From contig NZ_CP051677.1 of NCBI RefSeq assembly GCF_012849055.1, positions 3,549,001-3,613,000 on the forward strand: a stretch of DNA of 64,000 nt, read 5' to 3'. The position numbers and the translations under genes were made by a program. This document shows, one piece after another, positions 58,901-64,000 of the stretch (the stretch's first letter is position 1; every line of letters starts with the position of its first letter). The notes beneath the pieces are model-generated. The model did not search any database and was not told the origin of the DNA. It saw nothing but the letters and a program-made list of their open reading frames with translations. This stretch comes from Spirosoma rhododendri (GTDB lineage: Bacteria; Bacteroidota; Bacteroidia; Cytophagales; Spirosomataceae).

Positions 58901-59453
58901 GTCACTGATGCCGGACGGGGGGCTGAGTCTGAAGACGGCAGCCGCCACCGCATCCCGGATTCGCATGGGGATCGGTATTGCCGCCGTAGCCGCCCAGGGT
59001 ATTCAGGAGATTGCCGCCAAAAAAGACGGGGGCTACACCGATATGCAGACGATGTACGGTAGTCCGTCGGGCTTTGTGCGTGATCCGACACTGTTCAATC
59101 TGGGCCGGCGTAGCTTCATTGCTGGCGAAGCCGGTACTGAGTTCGTCATCAATAACAAGGCGCTGTCTGATCCGGTAATCGGCAACTTCGCTCGGATGCT
59201 GGACGGCGTGCAGAAGTCGGGTAACTATACCAGTTTTTCGGCCATGCTCTCGGGAGCCAGCGGGGGGAGTACAAGCGCAGGTAACGCGGGCGGGGGAATG
59301 ACGGCCGAGATGGGCCTGATGATCATCCGGGAATTGCAGGCTAACCGGGCTATGATGGAGCAGTATGCCAACCGACCCATCGAGCAGAACTACCGGCTAA
59401 CCGAGCAGTTTGACGAGAATATTCAAGAAGTACGGAAGGCGAACACGTTGTAA
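55998..59453 (+). CDS. Tail tape-measure protein
   Basis: The 1151-residue protein sets tail length and forms a channel in the host membrane. It starts at GTG 55998 (VARTQNERAIIDLVINGQQA). Typical parts: N-terminal coiled coil (SITKMRSELNKMHE), a TMP-type core (DIEKATGLSSEGVKRLNKEL; IAVAAGQLGVANDQLV), hydrophobic segments around 440-550 (ALYALATAAVAYNGATLAAV; VIAGLAAAAYAIKTL), long charged coiled coils (~720-920), and a C-terminal GxxGxxF module (YTDMQTMYGSPSGFVRD). At about 1.5 Å per residue the tail would be roughly 170 nm; that conversion is general knowledge, not measured here. Confidence 0.9.
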   Translation: MARTQNERAIIDLVINGQQAKTSLKEVSLSITKMRSELNKMHEADDPALYAAKVREINKMIAAQREMTARINDTSTAWGRFKKEMATVATGVVGGNVITFMLQSLVNLIPQTIDRTMKLKDSFADIEKATGLSSEGVKRLNKELKDIDTRTTNQDLRDIAVAAGQLGVANDQLVSFVKNADMAVVALGDEFSGGVEQVAKELGGIAKLYKETQAMDTGEALSRIGSGLNELGAAGSATAPVVAEFVQRMGQLGNLAPSLAQTAGYGAALQELGMTAEIAASGLGKILMTGATKSDLFAQHLGKTKEEVEALINTNPDQFLKALALSFQGLSQTQVVQRMKELKLESDESIKVMSLLANQTDFVTKKQEIMASAFAENTSLAKEFEKKNYDLAKELKNLTEWFNGLFTSEGLQNFLAEAVHNTLEFTKSLSTAKRWFGENSVALYALATAAVAYNGATLAAVAATALDTLHQGYRKVAYELGFRWLVLQSSASTAYATVTGLLTGQITLQTAAVTLARTAWAAFNAVMLANPLGVVIAGLAAAAYAIKTLSDNTEAALRIEREKINLTRDLAKFHEQTNKVVAKYNELLAEYPKLSQEERAEMVKNLAMKRLELESQLTQLKARERHMEMLSAEPTLWQYLWATIKNGGNGAMIGNALVKQAADNMKAVRQQFAGGIEQLQGDIKKVDDIFLKMGSYNKPAGATGLRTIEDDTEKKQKKDKAVSDAKQDADDLERMLSDARRDALKSEETDYEKSVMAFAAKYTKMYELAKGNQAKIQEIERLSRVEMAAIDKARQEKEAAEMQKKLDKSNREAFGNTMDVADQRHSDAISGIERTQAMSPSAIGDAEVHMQKLQADQQYLTQKLLLEETFAQHSADTQRQLTENWNEQVKLRADTEHGYAEQMKQAEWALQDAKRAAMTQGLDVLKTFLGKGTLAYKAAIVAQKAYAIAQLIVDNQREVAQIYANPTWSLMPDGGLSLKTAAATASRIRMGIGIAAVAAQGIQEIAAKKDGGYTDMQTMYGSPSGFVRDPTLFNLGRRSFIAGEAGTEFVINNKALSDPVIGNFARMLDGVQKSGNYTSFSAMLSGASGGSTSAGNAGGGMTAEMGLMIIRELQANRAMMEQYANRPIEQNYRLTEQFDENIQEVRKANTL

Positions 59454-59455
59454 AC

Positions 59456-59496
59456 AAAGAGAGCCGTCCGTTTACTAAATCGGGCGGCTCTCTTTA
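59456..59496 (+). terminator. Terminator after the tape measure
   Basis: AAGAGAGCCGTCCG (59457-59470) pairs with CGGGCGGCTCTCTT (59481-59494), one mismatch, followed by TTACG. It ends the long late transcript. Confidence 0.75.
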
Positions 59497-59537
59497 CGCA
59501 TCGAACCGTATTTTTCGGATTCAACCAAAAACTGTTT

Positions 59538-60209
59538 ATGAAACAATTTTTCACACTAGTAACGATTGCTTTATCTATAACTAGCTGTACCCTCTATCAG
59601 CCCCGCGTTGTTGATTGGCAAGATCCCTTTACAGGGCAAAAGTCACGTACTATGTCGGTTGGCGAGTCCGACCAGTCAATACTATTAGCCAGTATCGCCA
59701 ATGCGGGACGCCCTTATTACGCTCCTGCCATTCGTCCGCTCGCTATCAATACGCTGATTGGTATCGGTATTAGTGAAGGGGACACGGCTATGACGTTTGC
59801 CCAAGCAACCATTGACCGTAAGTACGATGTACCCGAAAACGGTACGATTGCTGTCAAATTTGTCGGTCCTAAGCGGGGCGGTTCCGGCGGTACGATTATC
59901 TATCTGCCGTTAGTCCGTAAATATCATACTTCAGCAGGGTCGTTGCGGGTGGTCGGTAAAGTAAACGGGGCAGCCATGCGGGAGCTGGAACGCGGGGAAA
60001 TCGAGATTGTGCGTGTAGAACCAGTCGTCGTCAACGAGTCTGATCCCGGCCCACTCGATTGGGTGCCCGGTCCCGATTATGCACAAGCCTTTCAGAAAGG
60101 TGTACCAATGTTGCTCAGTAAGAAAGTGCGGGCTAAAAGCTACGAGCCGCAGGAAACACCGCGTGATGACCGAGGATTGCTTCGGAGAATGAGCAAGAAA
60201 AAAAAATAA
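59538..60209 (+). CDS. Lipoprotein at the end of the phage, possible lysogenic-conversion gene
   Basis: A 223-residue lipoprotein: signal MKQFFTLVTIALSITSC with lipobox SITS|C. The mature part is beta-rich (DTAMTFAQATIDRKYDVPEN; KFVGPKRGGSGGTIIYLPLV) and ends in a basic tail (RGLLRRMSKKKK). It has its own terminator (60214-60247) and sits outside the structural operon, the usual place for moron genes expressed in the lysogen. Superinfection exclusion at the cell surface is one idea; no homologue is recognised. Confidence 0.6.
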   Translation: MKQFFTLVTIALSITSCTLYQPRVVDWQDPFTGQKSRTMSVGESDQSILLASIANAGRPYYAPAIRPLAINTLIGIGISEGDTAMTFAQATIDRKYDVPENGTIAVKFVGPKRGGSGGTIIYLPLVRKYHTSAGSLRVVGKVNGAAMRELERGEIEIVRVEPVVVNESDPGPLDWVPGPDYAQAFQKGVPMLLSKKVRAKSYEPQETPRDDRGLLRRMSKKKK

Positions 60210-60213
60210 AGGA

Positions 60214-60247
60214 GCAGGCCGGTCGCATTGACCGGCCTGCTTGCGTT
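60214..60247 (+). terminator. Terminator of the lipoprotein gene
   Basis: GCAGGCCGGTC pairs perfectly with GACCGGCCTGC across GCATT, followed by TTGCGTTT. It is the last clear phage-side feature; the prophage right boundary may lie near here. Confidence 0.8.
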
Positions 60248-60259
60248 TATCGATGTTTG

Positions 60260-60598
60260 TCACTCGGCAGTCCAAACGTGGTACTGTTTCCAGCGCATGC
60301 CGAACTGCCTGCCCAGCGCGTCAACTGCTTCATGAATCCGTATCACATTCAATGGATATTCTTCCGTACCCGTGTAGGTAACGTGAAACTGGTACTGGTT
60401 GAGTTTGGTGTCTTTGCTGTCGATCTCCTCTTCGGTGAAAATTGTCCCATCGATCTCAACATGAAAGCTTACGGTTGAATCAAGGCTAATACCCAGCGAG
60501 CGTAGCCGGGGCTGTATGTGCAGCTGGTGTACCCGCAAGTCGGCGGCCGTGCCTGTGAAACTGTCGTAGAGTTGAAAATGGTAGTGTGTCAGCATCAT
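60260..60598 (-). CDS. Hypothetical 112-residue protein
   Basis: A small acidic beta-rich protein (HYHFQLYDSFTGTAADLRVH; STVSFHVEIDGTIFTEEEID) with a C-terminal helix. It runs opposite to the phage late genes and so is probably chromosomal. The second codon is also ATG (60595), leaving the exact start open. No family known. Confidence 0.55.
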   Translation of the reverse strand: MMLTHYHFQLYDSFTGTAADLRVHQLHIQPRLRSLGISLDSTVSFHVEIDGTIFTEEEIDSKDTKLNQYQFHVTYTGTEEYPLNVIRIHEAVDALGRQFGMRWKQYHVWTAE

Positions 60599-60674
60599 CC
60601 ATCGCTTACCGGATTTGATAAAAAAGTTTTTTAGTACTTTTTAACGCGTCGACCGTCGGTGGTGTGCGTAGCCG

Positions 60675-62768
60675 TCAAACAGGTAGGTACACGCTGAAGG
60701 TGGCTCCTTGCCCCGGCTGACTACTGGCCGTAATGGCGCCCCCGTGATTGGTTATCACTTTCTCGCAGATGGCCAGGCCCACGCCCGTCCCCTCATACTG
60801 GCTCTTGCCGTGCAGCCGCTGAAAGACCTGAAAGATGCGGTCCAGGTACTTCTCCTCGAAGCCAATGCCGTTATCGACTACCTCAATGCGTTCGTAGTAG
60901 GCCGTTCGCCGGATGGGCCTGACGGATGGTGGTAACTCCACGGCGTTTATTCGCTGACTGCGGATCTGAATACGGGGCTCGACCCCGGGCCGACGGAACT
61001 TGAGGGCGTTACTAATCAGGTTTTGAAACAATTGGCCCAGCTGGGAGGTATCACCCGGTACCGTCGGAAGCTCGTCGATTTGCACCTGGGCACCCGTATT
61101 GGTAATCGCCATGTCCAGTACGTCCAGCACGTTGTTGATTAGTACCCGGAGGGATACTGTGTCATCGCTATTGCGCTGAGTGGAAATGCGTGAGAAGCTC
61201 AAAAGGTCCCGAATCAGCGTCGACATCCGGCCAGCCGCCACCCGCATCCGCTCCAGATAACCTAACTCTTCGGCACCAATCGAGTCGCCCAGGCGTGTTT
61301 TGAGCAGATCGCCAAACTGCTGAATCTTGCGCAGGGGTTCCTGCAAGTCGTGGCTGGCCACGTAGGCGAAGGTTTGCAGGTTGTCGTTGGAGCGGACCAG
61401 CAGGCTATTCGACTCTTCCAGTTCTTCGTTGATCGAAACATATTCTTCATTGGAGGCACCCAGTTCTTCATTGATGGCGGCTAACTCCTCGTTTGAGGCA
61501 ATCAACTCTTCGTTTGCCGCAGCCAGCTCATCGGTACGCTCCTGCACCTGCTGCTCTAAAAACAGTTGCTGCTCCCGCTGGATGGTTATGTCCTGAGCGG
61601 TGCCTTCCAGCCTGACCGGATTCCCGGCAACATCGGTATAAACCCGGCCCAGGGCGTGAATGATGACTTGCTGTCCAGTCCGGGCGTGAACGATTGAATG
61701 GACCACGTCGTAGCGCCCGTCTAAGCCCGGCCGCAGGGCGTTTGCCAGACTATCGCGTACCAGCCCGCGGTCAGCCTGGCCCACCCCGTTGATAAACGCT
61801 TCTGCGTCAGCGGCCAGGCTTTCGAAGCCAAACCAGCTGGCTACGCGGGGGGAGGTGGTGATGACCTGGGTGGTTACGTCCACGCTAAACGTGCCTAGTT
61901 CGGCCAGTTCGACGGCGCTGTTTAAGACCGCTTCTTTCTCCGCCAGGGCCTGCTGGGCCAGAACCTGCTCGGTGACGTCAATGGCAATATCGAGGATGGC
62001 GTACACCTGACCGGTGACGTCCCGAATGGGCGTGTAGGAAATGTTGTAATAATTGTCGTTGAGTACCCCGTTCTGCACAATCTTGACCAGCGATGCCGGA
62101 GATATAAACGGCACACCCGTAGTGAACACCTCGTCCAGAATGGTCAGGAAGGGCTGTCCCTCGCTAAGCAGTTCGGGCATGGCTTCCCGCAGGGGTAAGC
62201 CTTCCACGCCGGGGCCCTTACCGACAATATCAATAAAGGTCTGGTTGGGGTATTCGATCACCAGATCGCGCCCCACGAAAAGGCCGATACCAGCGGGGGC
62301 TGCCGCAATCAGGCTCCGCAACTTGGCTTCGCTCTCCTCCAGTTTCCGGTGAGCTACCACCTGCTGAGTCACTTCCTGAGCCACACCCGCAAGGCGCTGT
62401 AAATCACCAGCCGCTGTGAAATAAGCTCTTCCTTGAAAACGTACCCACCGCACCACTCCATCATCTACCCCAATGGTGCGATAGGTCTGGTCATAGATCC
62501 CATCTGACTGAGGATCTAGTGACTGCTCTACAGCTGCGTTAACGCGCTGCATATCATCGGGATGAATATACTGAATCGCCTGCTCGTAGGGAATGAAATT
62601 GGTTTCAGCAATTCCGTACAGGGCCTGGCTCCGCTTGTCCCAATTGACCAGACCTGAGACTGGATCAAAATCCCAGACGCCGAGTCCGGCTGCTTGAAGG
62701 ACAAAATCAATGTCTAACTGCTGGTGTAAGTTGCGGGAGGAATCAAACGACGATTGGTGGTCGGTCAT
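60675..62768 (-). CDS. PAS-domain sensor histidine kinase
   Basis: The 697-residue soluble kinase has three PAS domains (~20-135, 145-270, 280-397; the first with FVLQAAGLGVWDFDPVSGLV), a coiled coil of ANEEL/SNEEL repeats (400-460), a dimerisation domain with phospho-acceptor His473 (YVASHDLQEPLRKIQQF) and a HATPase domain (N-box LISNALKF, G1 VDNGIGF, G2 GTGVGLAICEKV). It has no transmembrane segment or receiver domain. It presumably senses a cytosolic redox, light or ligand cue and phosphorylates a regulator encoded elsewhere; none is adjacent. Confidence 0.9.
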   Translation of the reverse strand: MTDHQSSFDSSRNLHQQLDIDFVLQAAGLGVWDFDPVSGLVNWDKRSQALYGIAETNFIPYEQAIQYIHPDDMQRVNAAVEQSLDPQSDGIYDQTYRTIGVDDGVVRWVRFQGRAYFTAAGDLQRLAGVAQEVTQQVVAHRKLEESEAKLRSLIAAAPAGIGLFVGRDLVIEYPNQTFIDIVGKGPGVEGLPLREAMPELLSEGQPFLTILDEVFTTGVPFISPASLVKIVQNGVLNDNYYNISYTPIRDVTGQVYAILDIAIDVTEQVLAQQALAEKEAVLNSAVELAELGTFSVDVTTQVITTSPRVASWFGFESLAADAEAFINGVGQADRGLVRDSLANALRPGLDGRYDVVHSIVHARTGQQVIIHALGRVYTDVAGNPVRLEGTAQDITIQREQQLFLEQQVQERTDELAAANEELIASNEELAAINEELGASNEEYVSINEELEESNSLLVRSNDNLQTFAYVASHDLQEPLRKIQQFGDLLKTRLGDSIGAEELGYLERMRVAAGRMSTLIRDLLSFSRISTQRNSDDTVSLRVLINNVLDVLDMAITNTGAQVQIDELPTVPGDTSQLGQLFQNLISNALKFRRPGVEPRIQIRSQRINAVELPPSVRPIRRTAYYERIEVVDNGIGFEEKYLDRIFQVFQRLHGKSQYEGTGVGLAICEKVITNHGGAITASSQPGQGATFSVYLPV

Positions 62769-62963
62769 AGGTATCGGAGTGCATAGTTGGCACTACGTAG
62801 GTGAACAAATTCGATGAAAGGGTACCTGCCAGCCGCGCGTATATAGTATGCAGTAGAGACACGGCTGGTTGTTTAGGAGTGACGCGAATGAAGTCACAGC
62901 AGTAGATAAGCTTCGTCAAGGGTGTTGCCGGTACACAAGGCCCGGCCATTAGACCAGGCTTTC

Positions 62964-63122
62964 TTATTTCTTATCTATCGTTGCTTCAAGTATTCGACTC
63001 AACTCATCTCCTGCAATATCGGCTAGACTGGTCCTCTCTGCCTTGTTCTTCTTTCTGATAAGCTGTAATTCCAGCAGTTTATCGTGAGCCTTATCCGTGA
63101 TTGCAATTGTCAGCTTTTTCAT
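62964..63122 (-). CDS. 52-residue basic protein, antitoxin- or RHH-like
   Basis: A frame on the minus strand (MKKLTIAITDKAHDKLLELQ, then LIRKKNKAERTSLADIAGDE, ending SRILEATIDKK). The short strand KLTIAITDKAHDKLLEL followed by helices is the form of small ribbon-helix-helix or AbrB-like antitoxins. It is divergent from the KilA-N gene across a 105-bp AT-rich region. It may control that promoter; this is inference from pattern and place. Confidence 0.55.
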   Translation of the reverse strand: MKKLTIAITDKAHDKLLELQLIRKKNKAERTSLADIAGDELSRILEATIDKK

Positions 63123-63180
63123 GGCGCTAATCTATTACTATGAGTTGTAGTAAAAAATAGTTAATAAAACATTTTGTTGC

Positions 63181-63228
63181 TAACTATAGATTGTTGTGAT
63201 TTGTGACAATTACAACAATCTATAGTTA
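63181..63228. promoter_or_regulatory. 17-bp inverted repeat abutting the KilA-N start codon
   Basis: TAACTATAGATTGTTGT (63181-63197) is the exact inverse of 63212-63228, whose last base is the A of the ATG. The spacer (63198-63211) contains TGTGAT and TTG-like promoter bases. It could be an operator for an autoregulator or an RNA hairpin that hides the start. Confidence 0.6.
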
Positions 63229-63836
63229 TGAATAGTCAAATAATCAAGTTCTCTTACGAAGGACAGGAGGTCGAGTTCGACACTAGTGATCCAAAACTGA
63301 TGGTTAATGCAACCGAGGTGGCAAAAATTTTCGGCAAGCTAACGGCCGATTTTTTTCGCTTGGATCAGACTAAAGCATTCATCAACGAGTGTCTGAATTA
63401 TGGGAATTCCCATAATTCAGACGGCGAAAAAAACGGGCATTCCCGTTTTTTAGGTATCAATAACCAAGATGATTTATACACGTCACGACGACGCTCTGGC
63501 ACATGGATGCACCGAATTCTTGCGCTAAAATTTGCTGCCTGGCTTGACCCACGCTTTGAATTATGGGTGTACCTGACCATCGATCAAATTATCCAAGGTC
63601 AGCATCCTCTACCAATTGAGCTACTGGCCGAGCGAAAGCAGATTCTGAACGAACGCAATTTCGATGTAGAAGAGGCCAAACGAACGGAAGCTGAATTGTT
63701 GGAGAGCGATGTATTCCGTCGCTGGCAGGAACAACAAGGCCGAATCAAGTCAAGCAATACGAAGCTAAAAGCCTTTGACAGAAAGGTGATGGTTCAACTG
63801 GATATGTTTTCTAAGCCGCCAGTCAAGCAGGAGTAA
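63228..63836 (+). CDS. KilA-N domain protein
   Basis: The 202-residue protein contains a KilA-N DNA-binding domain (residues ~10-115): LMVNATEVAKIFGKLTADFF at the start, RRRSGTWMHRILALKFAAWL and DPRFELWVYLTIDQIIQG at the end. The C-terminal part is a charged helix (AEAELLESDVFRRWQEQQGR-like) and tail. KilA-N genes are frequent in phages and islands and act as regulators or antirepressors. The middle has an internal palindromic DNA segment (GGGAATTCCC, 63401-63410). AT-rich for the window. Three hairpins follow. Confidence 0.8.
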   Translation: MNSQIIKFSYEGQEVEFDTSDPKLMVNATEVAKIFGKLTADFFRLDQTKAFINECLNYGNSHNSDGEKNGHSRFLGINNQDDLYTSRRRSGTWMHRILALKFAAWLDPRFELWVYLTIDQIIQGQHPLPIELLAERKQILNERNFDVEEAKRTEAELLESDVFRRWQEQQGRIKSSNTKLKAFDRKVMVQLDMFSKPPVKQE

Positions 63837-63848
63837 ATTGAAAAAAAG

Positions 63849-63953
63849 AGGGGAGTTTTAACCTTAGGGTTAAAACTCCCCTTGGCGGAAGGCATATTAC
63901 TTACTCTTAGGAGTAAGTAATAAAAAAAGCCCGGCTGCTCGAACAGCCGGGCC
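63849..63953. terminator. Three hairpins in tandem after the KilA-N gene
   Basis: AGGGGAGTTTTAACC and its inverse (63848-63883), TTACTTACTC / GAGTAAGTAA (63898-63921, then AAAAAAA) and GCCCGGCTG / CAGCCGGGC (63930-63953) follow in close order. The first has an A-run before it and fits bidirectional termination; the second and third may terminate or be structured RNA. Confidence 0.6.
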
Positions 63954-64000
63954 AGAAGTCAAACCGAAGTTTAACCACTCATTGAGCGTATCAAATTTAT

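Overview
The window is GC-rich DNA from a bacterium of the phylum Bacteroidota, most likely the order Cytophagales (Spirosoma-like). This rests on a TonB-dependent receptor with a carboxypeptidase-regulatory-like N-terminus, promoters of the TTG-N20-TAnnTTT kind, few Shine-Dalgarno signals, and host intergenic repeats that begin TTTTTTGTCATCCCGACG. The taxonomic call is inference; no rRNA gene is present.

Layout. (1) 0-5.7 kb is chromosomal: a TPR protein, a decayed lactonase relic, a lipoprotein, a nest of palindromic repeats and a TonB-dependent receptor. (2) 5.7-9.4 kb is a visibly AT-rich islet with a 5'-truncated ATP-grasp remnant and a 1047-residue Roco protein (leucine-rich repeats, Roc GTPase, COR) ending in a TIR-like domain, a plausible anti-phage sensor. 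(3) At 9.49 kb lies the 3' end of a tRNA, probably tRNA-Ser, with its terminator: a likely attachment-site remnant. (4) 9.66-60.25 kb is a long, apparently complete prophage of siphovirus type (1151-residue tape measure, no sheath). (5) 60.25-64 kb holds a small hypothetical gene, a PAS-domain histidine kinase, a 52-residue basic protein and a KilA-N gene divergent from it.

Prophage modules in order: repressor and operator region; about ten small early genes; a CHC2 zinc-finger protein overlapping a primase-helicase that ends in an SSB-like OB fold; an HNH protein; a putative replication origin with helically phased TCAGGG iterons; a capsid cluster (S49 protease/scaffold, major capsid protein, several small structural proteins and hairpins); a packaging cluster (PLD-like protein, small and large terminase); an accessory cassette flanked by 17-bp direct repeats (ArdC-like antirestriction protein, broken RadC-like gene, unknowns); portal and connector; a lysis cassette (possible spanins, holin-like protein, N-acetylmuramidase); a long tail/fibre region with four consecutive Sec-signal-bearing proteins, including a beta-helix tailspike and an SGNH esterase; then hub-like protein, tape measure and a terminal lipoprotein gene. 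No integrase, recombinase or transposase was found, and no second attachment site.

The strongest new signal is a bipartite DNA element, GTCATCACGCCTGTCACG followed after 20 nt by a CAnnTTCGG-like block, repeated six times in front of phage transcription units. At four sites the ATG begins exactly 34 nt after the first block ends. This looks like a phage-specific late promoter class, possibly giving leaderless mRNAs. Three genes (23.9, 31.1 and 39.3 kb) carry a -1 frame break that one extra G would repair. These are either consensus errors, real mutations or programmed slippage.
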